From the NCBI GenBank assembly GCA_963715785.1, contig OY970276.1, positions 1,488,001-1,552,000 of the forward strand: a stretch of DNA of 64,000 bases, given 5' to 3'. Origin of the DNA: LD21 sp963715785. GTDB taxonomy: Bacteria > Bacteroidota > Bacteroidia > Bacteroidales > VadinHA17. Positions 45,479-55,885 of the stretch are shown here, piece by piece. Position 1 is the stretch's first letter; each line of letters begins with the position of its first letter. The notes beneath the pieces are model-generated. The model was given only the letters and a program-made list of their open reading frames with translations. It was not told where the DNA came from and did not search any database. The position numbers were made by a program, and so were the translations under genes.

Positions 45479-47831
45479 ATGAAAGGCAATACAAACAACA
45501 AAAAATACCTTATCTGGTTCTGGGCATGTTCATTTTTCCTTTGATTGTAATAACAATATTATTCATTCTGATTTCGAAGGAAAAACTTGGCCCGATGCCT
45601 TCATTCGGGCAGCTTGAAAATCCGGAATATTACCTTGCTGCCGAGGTTCTTTCCGAGGATGGAGTGCTTCTGGGCAAGATCAGTATTGAGAACCGGACCT
45701 GGACAGAATATAAGGATATTTCCCCTATCTTACAGATGCATCTTATTGCAACTGAAGATATCCGTTATTACAGACATTCAGGAATTGATATCAGAGGTCT
45801 TGGACGTGCTGCGATACGCACAGTTCTTCTAGGCCAGAGCGCAGGAGGCGGAAGTACAATAACACAGCAGCTGGCAAAACAGCTTTATCCCAGAGACACG
45901 GCCAGAAATTCCGCCATTATGAGAAAGTTAAAGCTCGGAGTTTCAAAGTTCAAGGAGTGGCAGACAGCGGTTAAGCTTGAAAGGAGCTATACAAAGGAAG
46001 AGATAATAACTATGTATCTGAATAAGTTTGATTTCAGCTTTAATGCCATTGGTATAAGATCTGCTGCCAGAGTCTATTTCAATACCACTCCTGACTCACT
46101 TAATCTGCAACAGGCTGCTGTTTTGGTAGGAATGCTGAAAGCATCGACCAGGTATAACCCATTAAGGAATTATGATCTGATGCTGCAACGAAGAAATGTT
46201 GTTCTATCGCAGATGGCAAAATACGGATACATAACCCATGCTGTTGCAGATTCAGTGATGAAACTGCCCATAGAAGTGGATTTCAGAGTTGAGGATCATA
46301 ACTCGGGTCTGGCAACTTACCTAAGGCAATACCTAACCAATACAATGAGGAAGACTGAACCTGACAGGAATAAATATGTAAGGCAGGAATCATATGATGA
46401 TGCATTATGGGAATGGAATAATAATCCGCTTTATGGCTGGTGCAACAAGAATAAGAAACCCGACGGGACTCCTTATGATGTTTACAAGGACGGTCTGAAG
46501 ATATATACCACGATTAATTCGCGCATGCAGAAGTATGCTGAAGAGGCCGTTACCGAGCATCTTTCAAAGGAAGTGCAGCCTGACTTTTACAGACGGGCAA
46601 GATGGTTTAAGAATCCTCCATATTCTGATGATATCAAGAAAGAGGAAGTTGATGATCTAATAATGACCTCTCTTAAACAAAGTTGACAGGTATATCATTA
46701 TGAAGTGCAAGGCATATCTCTGATGATTCCATCATGCTGGCTTTCAACACCCGTGTTAAAATGAGAGTTTTCTCATGGAAAGGTGACAGGGATACTATTA
46801 TGACTCCTCTCGATTCGATAAGGTATTACAAATATTTTATTCGTTCAGCATTTATGGTTGAGGATCCGCATAACGGATATGTAAAAGCGTATGTTGGCGG
46901 ACCTGATTTCAGATACTTCAAATATGATGCGGTTACACAGCAGAGAAAACAGGTCGGAAGTACAATAAAACCTTTTCTTTATACAGTTGCAATGCAAAAC
47001 GGGTATTCTCCATGTTATGAGGTTGAGGATATTCCACGATCTTTTGATATACCCGGTGATTCAGTTCCCTGGTCCCCAAGAAGTTCCGGACCAAAGGCAT
47101 ATCACGGAAAAATGGTGACACTGGCATGGGGACTGGCTCAGTCGGAAAATTATATTTCAGCATGGCTGATGAAACAGTTCAAACCAACGGCTGTTACGGA
47201 TCTTATGCACAAGATGGGAGTAAGAAGCTTTATTGATCCTGTTCCGTCGATATTTTTAGGTACTTCCGATATCAAGCTGGAAGAGATGGTGGGAGCATAT
47301 GGAACTTTTGCCAACAAAGGTGTTTATACGAGGCCAATGTATGTTACCAGGATTGAAGATAAAAACGGGAATCCCATTTCAAAATTTACACCTAAGATTG
47401 AAGAGGTATTAAGCGAAGACCAGGCCTATCTGATGCTTAATCTTCTGCAGGGAGTTGTCAGGTCAGGAACGGGAAATAGCTTAAGAAAGGAACCTTATAA
47501 TCTGATGAACCAGATCGGCGGGAAAACGGGAACGACCCAGAATCATTCAAACGGATGGTTCATGGGAGTTACACCTAACCTTGTGGGAGGTGTCTGGAGC
47601 GGCTGGGAAGATCAGGCGATCCACTTTGAAACATTAGGGGAGGGCTCGGGAGCACATATGGCTCTTCCAATAATGGCAATCTTTCTTAAAAAGGTATATG
47701 ATGATCCCCAGTTTGGAATCATGGAGGCTGATGAATTTGAAGTTCCGTCGAATTTCAATATGGAACTCGACTGCAATAAGGTTAAGAAGCCAACTCACGC
47801 AAGGGATAATTCGAGAAGGGTAAGGTACTAA
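45479..47831 (+). CDS. Bifunctional penicillin-binding protein 1A (about four frameshifts)
   Basis: Class A PBP of about 780 residues that polymerises and crosslinks peptidoglycan. After a short tail and membrane helix (MFIFPLIVITILFILIS) comes the GT51 transglycosylase domain: TEDIRYYRHSGIDIRGLGRA and GGSTITQQLAKQLY. The transpeptidase domain has the catalytic S-x-x-K in GSTIKPFLYT, SENYIS (SxN) and GGKTGTTQNHSNGWFMG. The first frame from ATG 45479 breaks in the A run near 45510. Further breaks near 46685, 46705 and 46727 separate the two halves, with YIIMK and QGISL encoded between. It ends convergent with radA. Confidence 0.9.
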
Positions 47832-47876
47832 AAGGGTATGACGATATGATAGCGGGGTGCTTTATGGAACCTGTTG

Positions 47877-47908
47877 CCATTGCTTCGTCGCTGCGCCTCG
47901 CGATGACG
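47877..47908. repeat. REP-like intergenic repeat
   Basis: The GC-rich element CATTGCTTCGTCGCTGCGCC, followed by TCGCGATGACG, lies between convergent PBP1A and radA. CGTC at one end and GACG at the other can fold back. It belongs to the CGTCATTGCGAGG...GAAGCAATG type of dispersed intergenic repeat seen in many bacterial genomes. Only one copy is in the window. Confidence 0.45.
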
Positions 47909-47923
47909 CTGAAAACAATCAGC

Positions 47924-49286
47924 TTAGCTGAACAGCGATCTTATCAGGTTCTCAATTTTTCCCACCGGAATTACTTCTATATTCAGATTCTTCACAGATA
48001 TATTCCTGTGATATTTGGATATATATATTTTCGTAAAGCCCATTTTTGAGGCTTCACGTATCCGCTGATCAATTCGGGAGACTGGTCGTATTTCTCCCGA
48101 CAGTCCTGTTTCTCCGGAAAAGCAAACTTCGCGTGCCTATCGGAATATCGAGGTTCGAGGAGAGGACGGAACTTATTATTGCCAGATCGATTGCAGGATC
48201 ACTTACCTTAATACCACCGGCAATATTCAGAAAGACATCTTTTATGCCTAATTTAAATCCCGCTCTCTTCTCAAGAACAGCAAGAAGCATATTTAGCCTT
48301 CTTATATCAAAGCCGGTTGAACTTCTCTGTGGTGTGCCATACACTGCGCTGCTTACAAGAGCCTGTGTTTCAATGAGAAATGGTCTAAGGCCATCGACAG
48401 TTGCTGCTATTGAGATGCCACTCAGCGGTTCATCGTGCTGAGTAATAAACATTTCAGATGGGTTGGCTACCTCCCTTAAGCCGGTTTCGACCATTTCAAA
48501 AATTCCCAGTTCTGCAGTCGAACCAAACCTGTTTTTAACCGATCTCAGAATACGGTATACGTAGTTATTATCACCTTCAAAATAAAGGACCACATCAACG
48601 ATATGTTCAAGGACCTTTGGTCCGGCAAGTGTTCCATCTTTTGTAATATGCCCGATGAGGAAGATCGGGATCCCTGTGATCTTTGAATATTTCAGAAGCT
48701 GTGCGGCACATTCCCTCACCTGCGTAACCGACCCTGCAGATGACTCCAGCATTGAATTGTTAATTGTCTGGATTGAATCGATGATAATTAATCCGGGCTT
48801 TAAATTTTCAGCATGTGTGAGGATAGTATCAAGGTCAGTTTCGCTGAGAATATAACATTGAGGATTATTATTCTTCATTCTTGCGGCCCTCAGGCTTATC
48901 TGTTCTTCGCTTTCTTCACCCGATACATAAAGAATTTTTTTCCCTTTAAGGGCAAGCGCCAGCTGAAGTGCCAGGGTTGATTTGCCTACACCGGGTTCTC
49001 CGCCGAGGAGTATCAGCGATCCTCCAACAATACCACCGCCAAGTATTCTGTCGAGTTCCGATATGCCAGTCTTCTGGCGGTTATTTTCATCGGCATTTAT
49101 GCTATCAAGAAGTTCGGGTTTCCTCTTTTCCCTGTTCATCACAAAGGATACCTCGCGCGATGAGGCAGGAGCCAGTATTTCTTCATGGTAGGTATTCCAT
49201 TCCTTGCATGAGGGACATCTGCCTATCCACTTTGGAGATTCGACCCCGCAATTCTGACATACGAATACTGTTTTTGCTTTTGGCAT
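47924..49286 (-). CDS. radA: DNA repair protein RadA (one frameshift)
   Basis: Branch-migration ATPase of the RecA/Lon-like family, about 454 residues. The zinc finger is C10-x2-C13 and C24-x2-C27. Walker A is GGEPGVGKSTLALQ and the RadA motif KNRFGSTAELGIFEM. The frame first listed ends early at 48069. Dropping an A near 48110 restores VCFSGETGLSGEIRPVSRID and a normal Lon-protease-like C-terminus ending KIENLIRSLFS at 47924. Downstream in the panC-panD-flippase-radA series. Confidence 0.93.
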
Positions 49287-49300
49287 TTGTTATGCTCTTT

Positions 49301-50327
49301 TTAACTCTGCAATTTTACATTTCCCGGATCTTTCTCTTTTCTGAATATAATGAAGAATGATATTGCTCCTATAATTGCGACAAAGATCAGTTGTGATTCG
49401 TGGGTCAGCAACGCATAGGCAAGTCCGTCTTCCACCGGGATTCCATATACAATCAGAAGCCCCCTGGAAACAATATAATGAAATGCGCCCAGGCCGCTTT
49501 GAACCGGTGCCGACATTGCAAGTCCGCCGATTACCAGTATAAAGATACTGTCTCCGAAAGTCAGATGTGAAGTGCTCTTAAGTGAGAATACCACCACCCA
49601 GGTCATGAGAGAATAGTTGATCCAGATGAAGACAGTATGGAAAATGAATTCCCATTTTCTTTTAAGATTGGTAATGGATTTCAGTCCGTTGATTATGCCC
49701 CGGGCGAGGTCGAACATCTTGGAAAAAAATCTGATTGTACGAAGCTTTTTCTTGTAACTGCACCATAAGATATAAGATGAGCACTCCCAGAAAAAAGAGA
49801 AATGCCCACAGAATCCAGGTGTTGCCAAAGAGTGAAAATACTTTCTGACTGATGGGAATGAGTATGCTTTCTTTAAGGAATTGAGCTATTTCATCTCCGC
49901 TTGTTATTATCAGTATTATCATTATGGTGAGCAGCGACAGAAAGTCGATGGTACGTTCAATTACGACGGTTCCTATGAGCTGATCAACGGGTATTTTCTC
50001 TTTCTTTCCCAGTGCTACGCAGCGGGTTATTTCACCAACCCTTGGCAACGCAAGATTTGCCAGGTAACCTGTCATAAGTGAATAGAAAGCATTCCTGGTT
50101 GACGGATTGAATCCGAGGGGGTTTATAAGGAGCACCCATCTGCGGGCGCGGCTGACAAAGGCAAAGAAACCAAACAGGACTGAGAGCAGTAGCCAGGAAT
50201 AATCAGCTTCTTTCAATTCTGCCCAGAGCTTCGAAAAGTCTATATTACGGAATGCAAACCAAAGCAGCAGCACTCCAACTGCAAAGAAAGCTATAAATTT
50301 AAGAGTCTGAAGAATACCTTTTCTCAA
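49301..50327 (-). CDS. Flippase-like/lysylphosphatidylglycerol synthase TM-region protein (one frameshift)
   Basis: About 340 residues with seven or eight membrane helices (e.g. FIAFFAVGVLLLWFAFRNID, GDSIFILVIGGLAMSAPVQS). FVSRARRWVLLINPLG and GYLANLALPRVGEITRC are conserved in the UPF0104/YbhN-like family, and SAPVQSGLGAFHYIVS is a late motif. The substrate is unknown. The reading shifts near 49755 between YLMVQL and YKKKLRTIRFF. It starts 1 nt after panD stops. Confidence 0.78.
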
Positions 50328-50328
50328 C

Positions 50329-50679
50329 TCAGATCAGTTTATTGGTTTTGGAATCGGGGAATATGATTACCGGCTTGAATGCTTTTGCTTCCTGAAAATC
50401 GATTAAGGCAAATGACATAATGATTATGATATCTCCGATTATAACTTTCCTGGCAGCAGCTCCGTTAAGACATATTTCTCCTGATCCCCTGGCACCTTTT
50501 ATTACATAGGTTACAAGACGCTCCCCGTTATTCATATCCAGAATATGCACTTTTTCATTTTCAATCAGATTCGCTGCGTCCATAAGATCCTCATCTATTG
50601 TTATGCTTCCAATGTAATGAAGGTTTGCCCCGGTGATTGTAACCTGGTGAATTTTCGATTTTAATACTTCTATTAACAT
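50329..50679 (-). CDS. panD: Aspartate 1-decarboxylase
   Basis: Pyruvoyl enzyme making beta-alanine for pantothenate, 116 residues. The self-cleavage site Gly-Ser occurs in LHYIGSITID at about residues 24-25. ERLVTYVIKGARGSGEICLN and GAAARKVIIGDIIIIMSF are typical. Its product is joined to pantoate by PanC, encoded 54 nt upstream in the same orientation. Confidence 0.95.
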   Translation of the reverse strand: MLIEVLKSKIHQVTITGANLHYIGSITIDEDLMDAANLIENEKVHILDMNNGERLVTYVIKGARGSGEICLNGAAARKVIIGDIIIIMSFALIDFQEAKAFKPVIIFPDSKTNKLI

Positions 50680-50733
50680 GACCTGATATCTTGTTGATCT
50701 TAATTCCGGTGCAAAGGTAATTAACCTTTTGGT

Positions 50734-51591
50734 TCAGTCCAATCCAATTTCAATATTATCTATGAGGCGAATATTACCTGCCCTTACAGCAATACATCCG
50801 AAATACTTATTATTCTTTTTCATTTTATCCCTTGAAATCACCGGGATAAGATCGATATCATCCACTATTTCAAAATATTCTACCTCGAATCCGTCTGTTT
50901 TATTTATACTCCGGGTAACGAATTCCCTTATTTCCTTTATATCAGAATTATTGATCATCCTTGCAGCAGCGGAGATTGTTTTAAAGATTATGGATGCCCG
51001 GCTTCTGATTGAAGGGTCGAGGAGCCGGTTTCTGCTGCTCATCGCCAATCCGTCTGTCTCGCGTATTATAGGCCGGCCGATTATTTTCACCTTATTGCCT
51101 GTTTGCTTAACCAGAGCCCTGATAACGGCAAGCTGCTGAAAGTCCTTTAAACCAAAATATGCAATATCGGGTTTTACTATTTCGAATAACCGGCTAACCA
51201 CCTGTGCCACTCCATTAAAATGACCCAGACGATGCAGGGCTTCCATTACATTATCAAGGTTTCCAAAATGAAATTCCCTGGTGTCTTTTTCCGGATAGAT
51301 TTCATTTTCAACAGGGGTAAAAACAATGTCATTCTCCCTCAGGGCTCCTTCGAGGAGCTGCAGATCGCTGCCAGGTGTCCGTGGATAATTTTTGAGATCG
51401 TTTTTATCATTGAACTGGGTAGGGTTCACAAAGATAGAGACAACAACCAGAGGACATTCTTTTACAGCTCTTTCTACCAGAGAGATATGTCCTTCATGCA
51501 GAGCTCCCATTGTCGGAACGAATCCAATGGGGGAGATATTCGTTTTTGATAAAAATGCCTGTATTTCCTGCACCGTGTTAAGAACCTTCAT
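50734..51591 (-). CDS. panC: Pantothenate synthetase
   Basis: ATP-dependent ligation of pantoate and beta-alanine, 285 residues. The nucleotide-binding motif is GFVPTMGALHEGHISLV, followed by SIFVNPTQFN, VSRLFEIVKPDIAYFGLKDF and the KMSKS-like LAMSSRNRLL. First gene of the panC-panD series, divergent from the GT5-like gene. Confidence 0.95.
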   Translation of the reverse strand: MKVLNTVQEIQAFLSKTNISPIGFVPTMGALHEGHISLVERAVKECPLVVVSIFVNPTQFNDKNDLKNYPRTPGSDLQLLEGALRENDIVFTPVENEIYPEKDTREFHFGNLDNVMEALHRLGHFNGVAQVVSRLFEIVKPDIAYFGLKDFQQLAVIRALVKQTGNKVKIIGRPIIRETDGLAMSSRNRLLDPSIRSRASIIFKTISAAARMINNSDIKEIREFVTRSINKTDGFEVEYFEIVDDIDLIPVISRDKMKKNNKYFGCIAVRAGNIRLIDNIEIGLD

Positions 51592-51608
51592 GATTTCTGA
51601 TTTTTATA

Positions 51609-51616
51609 CAAACTTA
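51609..51616 (-). promoter_or_regulatory. -10 element of the panC operon
   Basis: Minus-strand TAAGTTTG matches TAnnTTTG and lies 18 nt from the panC ATG. No clear -33 box. Confidence 0.4.
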
Positions 51617-51668
51617 ATCTGATTATTGAACATAGTGACCGAACTTAAATGAAAAAGTCAGGGTAATT

Positions 51669-51710
51669 CCGGATTATCCGAAAATGATGCTCAGGAATGC
51701 GATAATCCGG
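51669..51710. promoter_or_regulatory. Perfect 10-bp inverted repeat between panC and the GT5-like gene
   Basis: CCGGATTATC (51669-51678) and GATAATCCGG (51701-51710) are exact reverse complements separated by 22 nt. It stands between two divergent promoters, so it could be an operator or a folded leader element. No T-tract follows. Confidence 0.5.
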
Positions 51711-51754
51711 TTCTATACGAATATCCGCATTTTTATTATGTTAGAAATTTTTAC

Positions 51755-51762
51755 TATCTTTG
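51755..51762 (+). promoter_or_regulatory. -10 element ahead of the GT5-like gene
   Basis: TATCTTTG followed by CACC is a strong TAnnTTTG match, 36 nt before the ATG at 51798. Confidence 0.5.
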
Positions 51763-51797
51763 CACCTTAAATCGAAATGGTATATCCAGGCAGGTAA

Positions 51798-52601
51798 ATG
51801 GAAAGCAGGAAGGTATTATTCATTTCACAAGAGATCACTCCGTACTTAGGTGAGACAAAATTGTCGAAGATCGGAAGATTTCTTCCCCAGGGCATTCAGG
51901 AAAGAGGCAAAGAGATCCGGACTTTCATGCCGCGGTACGGGTGCATCAACGAAAGAAGGAATCAGCTCCACGAGGTGATCCGGCTCTCCGGGATGAATCT
52001 TATAATTGACGATACCGATCATCCTCTGATAATTAAAGTTGCATCAATTCAGTCCGCCAGGATGCAGGTTTATTTTATTGATAATGACGATTATTTCCAG
52101 AGAAAGCATATAATAAGCGATGCCTCGGGAAATGAATTTGAGGATAATGATGAAAGGGCATTGTTCTTTGCAAGGGGAGTAATTGAGACCGTTAAGAAGT
52201 TGCGATGGGCTCCTGATATTGTACATTGCCATGGCTGGATGTCTGCCCTTGTACCTGTTTATCTCCGAAGCATTTACAATGATGATCCGCTTTTTCATAA
52301 TTACAAAATAATCTATTCCATTTACAATAATGATTTTAAAACTCCGTTTAGATCAACATTCGCAGATAAACTGCGGTTCGATGGAATAGATGGTGAAAAC
52401 CTTAAAATGGTTAAGAAACCGGATTTTGTTAATGTATCAAAGCTTGCTATCAAATATTCTGATGGAATCATTATCGGAAGTGAAGATATAAATGAGGAAT
52501 TAAAAAAATACCTGGAAACAGTTAACAAACCGGTTCTTGAATTTAAAAATGAGACCGAATATATTGATGCCTATAATGATTTTTATGACAAGATACTATA
52601 A
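51798..52601 (+). CDS. Glycogen/starch synthase N-terminal-domain protein (half length)
   Basis: 267 residues matching only the acceptor-side N-terminal domain of GT5 synthases. The start KVLFISQEITPYLGETKLSK resembles the SxExxP(F/Y)xKTGGL opening, but GGL is replaced by TKL. RTFMPRYGCI, ALFFARGVIETV and PDIVHCHGWMSALVPVYLR are recognisable. The C-terminal nucleotide-sugar-binding domain is absent, with no frameshift in sight, so ordinary transferase activity is doubtful. It overlaps the start of the DUF4270 gene by 17 nt. Confidence 0.75.
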   Translation: MESRKVLFISQEITPYLGETKLSKIGRFLPQGIQERGKEIRTFMPRYGCINERRNQLHEVIRLSGMNLIIDDTDHPLIIKVASIQSARMQVYFIDNDDYFQRKHIISDASGNEFEDNDERALFFARGVIETVKKLRWAPDIVHCHGWMSALVPVYLRSIYNDDPLFHNYKIIYSIYNNDFKTPFRSTFADKLRFDGIDGENLKMVKKPDFVNVSKLAIKYSDGIIIGSEDINEELKKYLETVNKPVLEFKNETEYIDAYNDFYDKIL

Positions 52602-53976
52602 TAGATCCCGAAATTCCAGCAGAAATGTTTCTGCCGTTTCACATCTCTCCGCAATATTCCGTTTAACATTATTTGTACTGATAGCTTTTCTGGCCGGTTC
52701 ATGTGAAAAGGGGAAATTGACTATCGGAGGAGACCTTCTCCCGGCTGGTGATTTCAGTTCTATCGTGTCGACCGATACGCTAAGCATCTACTCATACACG
52801 GAGGAGAATGATTCATCACGCACAGATAATCCTACCTACTCTTACCTCGGTGAGATTTATGATCCTTTTTTCGGAACTACGACTGCCGGATTTGTTTCGC
52901 AGGTAAGGCTCAATGAGAAATGGGATGGAAAGCCATTCACTGTAGATTCAATGAAATTGTTTCTTCATATATTAAGCAACGTTGGCGGATTGACAGATGC
53001 TCAGCATACTCTCAGAATTTCTGAAATATCGAATGAGATTTATACTGATTCTGCTTACTATTCCTATAGCCCGATTCCCCTCACAGGGGTTAAGCTGACT
53101 GACATTACCCTGCCCGTGCTGAGAAAAGATTCTATAAACGATATTGTTCTTGAGCTGCCCGGTAAAGGAATCGATTTCGGAAATTACCTTATCCACGACA
53201 CCACAAAGTGGTTTTACAATAATGTAATTCCTGATTTCAGAGCATACTTCAAAGGGTTGTATTTTCAGATGGATCCGAATTCTCAGGATCCCCTGATGCT
53301 AACCTTCAGTCTGATATTTGATCAATCGGCCTATTATAATTATTTCAGTCTTTATGGTCACACCGATTCAGGAGCTTTCAAGAGTTACTCATTAATCCTT
53401 GATTCAAAAAATCTGAATGCGGCTTTCAATGTATACAAACACGATTATACCACAGCTACCCTTGGTGATAAAATGGTCCACAGGAATACCACCTACAAAG
53501 ATACTCTGTCATATCTGCAGGCGCTTAATGGGGTCTATACAAAAGTTGAATTACCCGGGCTCGAGAAAATAAAGAATGATCCATCCTTCGGCAAAATCGC
53601 TGTCAACAGAGCCAGGCTGGTAGTCCCGGTCTATTTTAATAAAACAGCCAGCAACCATATTTCGACTTCATTGCCACTTCAGCTGGTTCTCAGATATACT
53701 GCCAAAAGCGGGATTAAATATGCTGTAAATGACTATCTCCTGTCTTCAACCACTCTCGATCTCTCACACAGCTTCTTTGACGGCAAGCTCGATACAGTGG
53801 CACAGGTCTATAACTTCAATATACCTGCCTTTGTGCAGGCGTACCTTGATGATCAGACAGACAATACCAAACCCATTTTGGAAATTTACCAGGGTCCGGG
53901 ATTGAGGAATGCAATTCTTGATGCGAATAAGAGCAAAAAACCGGTAAAGTTTGAATTTACCTATACCAAGTTCTAG
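52585..53976 (+). CDS. DUF4270 lipoprotein
   Basis: About 463 residues. A basic head and hydrophobic segment (TLFVLIAFLAGSC) form a lipoprotein signal, followed by GGDLLPAGDFSSIVSTDTLS, the DUF4270 opening. YLGEIYDPFFGTTTAGFVSQ is a strongly conserved family block. It is likely on the cell surface or outer membrane; function unknown. I choose ATG 52585, inside the end of the previous gene; frames from 52537 add unlikely residues. Confidence 0.75.
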   Translation: MTRYYNRSRNSSRNVSAVSHLSAIFRLTLFVLIAFLAGSCEKGKLTIGGDLLPAGDFSSIVSTDTLSIYSYTEENDSSRTDNPTYSYLGEIYDPFFGTTTAGFVSQVRLNEKWDGKPFTVDSMKLFLHILSNVGGLTDAQHTLRISEISNEIYTDSAYYSYSPIPLTGVKLTDITLPVLRKDSINDIVLELPGKGIDFGNYLIHDTTKWFYNNVIPDFRAYFKGLYFQMDPNSQDPLMLTFSLIFDQSAYYNYFSLYGHTDSGAFKSYSLILDSKNLNAAFNVYKHDYTTATLGDKMVHRNTTYKDTLSYLQALNGVYTKVELPGLEKIKNDPSFGKIAVNRARLVVPVYFNKTASNHISTSLPLQLVLRYTAKSGIKYAVNDYLLSSTTLDLSHSFFDGKLDTVAQVYNFNIPAFVQAYLDDQTDNTKPILEIYQGPGLRNAILDANKSKKPVKFEFTYTKF

Positions 53977-54030
53977 ATTTTGTGAACCAAAAAGGATACT
54001 TTAGCGTTTACATTCTAAATAATCTACACT

Positions 54031-55866
54031 ATGTGCGGAATAATTGGTTATATTGGTTCAAAGCCTGCGCGTGAGATAATTATTAATGGTCTCAAAAGAC
54101 TTGAATATCGCGGGTATGATTCGGCAGGTATGGCTCTGGTGAATGGAGAGACAAAAATATTTAAATGTGCGGGCAGGGTAAAAGATCTTGAAGAGCTTGT
54201 TAATCATTCCAGCTTTAACGGTACAACAGGTATGGGTCATACACGGTGGGCCACACATGGAGAACCCAATGAATTGAATGCACATCCGCAGGTTTCATAT
54301 AAAGGTAACTTTATAGTTGTTCATAACGGAATAATCGAAAATTATGCGCGTCTTAAAAAGCATCTTGAGAGCAGGGGCGTAAAATTCTCAAGCCAGACAG
54401 ACACTGAAGTTCTGGCCAATCTTATTGAACATATGTATCTTGAAGGTGATCTTACTGCAGAGCAGGCAATCACACTTGCACTCAACAGGGTTGAAGGCGC
54501 CTATGGTCTTGTTATCATTTGCACTAAGGAGCCTGACAGACTTTTTGCTGCAAAAAAAGGAAGCCCTCTGGTTATAGGAGTGGGGGAAGGTGAAAACTTT
54601 ATTGCTTCCGATGCAACTCCAATTGTTGAGTTTACTCAAAGGGTTATCTATCTTAATGATGATGATATTGCTATAATAAAAAAGGATGAGCTTATACTCA
54701 AAACAATCAGGACTGAGAAGTTCCAGCCTGAGGTAAAGGAAATAGATCTTAAAATAGGGGAGATTGATAAGGAAGGCTTTGCTCATTTTATGCTGAAGGA
54801 AATTTTTGAACAGCCAAGAGCGATTCACGACACTTTCAGGGGCAGAGTACTTCCTGACTATTCCGGTGTGATGCTGGGAGGTCTCCATGATGTTATGGAT
54901 ACTATCACAGAGGCAGAAAGGATAATAATTATTGCCTGCGGTACTTCATGGCATGCCGGACTGGTTGGAGAATATATTTTCGAAGAGTACACGCGTATAC
55001 CGGTTGAGGTTGAATATGCATCAGAATTCCGTTACAGGAATCCCATAATAAAAAAGAGCGATATTGTTATTGCAATAAGTCAGAGCGGTGAGACAGCCGA
55101 TACTCTAGCAGCGGTTAAGCTTGCCAGGGAGAAAGGAGCAAAGGTAATTGGAATTTGTAATGTGGTAGGCAGCAGTATTCCGCGTGAGACAGATGCAGGA
55201 GTATATACTCATGCCGGTCCCGAGATTGGAGTTGCATCAACAAAAGCTTTTACTACACAGGTCTTGGTTCTGGCTATGATGGCATTTGAGATCGGACATA
55301 AAAAAGGCATCATCTCCGATGCGCAATATAAAGAACTTATAACTGAACTGGCTTCAATCCCCGGCAAAATTGAAAAGGCATTAAAAGTCAACGATCAGGC
55401 TCTTGAACTGGCAAAAGTATTTCAGAATACACATAATGCCCTTTACCTCGGAAGAGGCTATCTTTTCCCGGTTGCTCTGGAGGGTGCACTTAAGCTTAAG
55501 GAGATATCCTATATTCATGCAGAGGGCTATCCTGCTGCTGAAATGAAACATGGACCTATTGCACTGATAGATGAGAACATGCCTGTTGTTGTTGTTGCTA
55601 CAAAGGATGACACATACGAGAAGATTTCAAGCAACATTCAGGAGATCAAAGCCAGAAAAGGAAAGGTAATAGCCATCGTAACTGAAGGAGATGAAATAAT
55701 CAGTAAAATGGCAGATTATGTTCTTGAAGTTCCTGAAACACTTCCGATCTTTTCAGGCTTACTGGCTGTAATTCCACTTCAGTTGCTTTCATACCATATC
55801 GCAGTTCTGAGAGGATGCAATGTTGATCAGCCAAGAAACCTGGCCAAATCAGTAACTGTGGAATAA
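54031..55866 (+). CDS. glmS: Glutamine-fructose-6-phosphate aminotransferase (isomerizing)
   Basis: 611 residues, full length. Cys2 of the N-terminal MCGIIGYIG is the glutaminase nucleophile; GHTRWATHGEPNELNAHP follows. Two SIS domains bind fructose-6-phosphate (ACGTSWHAGLVGEYIFE, ISQSGETADTLAA). The C-terminus ends QPRNLAKSVTVE as in the family. It provides glucosamine-6-phosphate for peptidoglycan, LPS and the UDP-GlcNAc-derived sugars made at the end of this window. No glmS ribozyme is visible upstream. Confidence 0.97.
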   Translation: MCGIIGYIGSKPAREIIINGLKRLEYRGYDSAGMALVNGETKIFKCAGRVKDLEELVNHSSFNGTTGMGHTRWATHGEPNELNAHPQVSYKGNFIVVHNGIIENYARLKKHLESRGVKFSSQTDTEVLANLIEHMYLEGDLTAEQAITLALNRVEGAYGLVIICTKEPDRLFAAKKGSPLVIGVGEGENFIASDATPIVEFTQRVIYLNDDDIAIIKKDELILKTIRTEKFQPEVKEIDLKIGEIDKEGFAHFMLKEIFEQPRAIHDTFRGRVLPDYSGVMLGGLHDVMDTITEAERIIIIACGTSWHAGLVGEYIFEEYTRIPVEVEYASEFRYRNPIIKKSDIVIAISQSGETADTLAAVKLAREKGAKVIGICNVVGSSIPRETDAGVYTHAGPEIGVASTKAFTTQVLVLAMMAFEIGHKKGIISDAQYKELITELASIPGKIEKALKVNDQALELAKVFQNTHNALYLGRGYLFPVALEGALKLKEISYIHAEGYPAAEMKHGPIALIDENMPVVVVATKDDTYEKISSNIQEIKARKGKVIAIVTEGDEIISKMADYVLEVPETLPIFSGLLAVIPLQLLSYHIAVLRGCNVDQPRNLAKSVTVE

Positions 55867-55885
55867 ACATAATAAATTGCCATTC

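Noticed and set aside
53977..54030. glmS ribozyme upstream of glmS
   Set aside because: Only 54 nt separate the genes, far too short for the ribozyme, and no core motif is seen.
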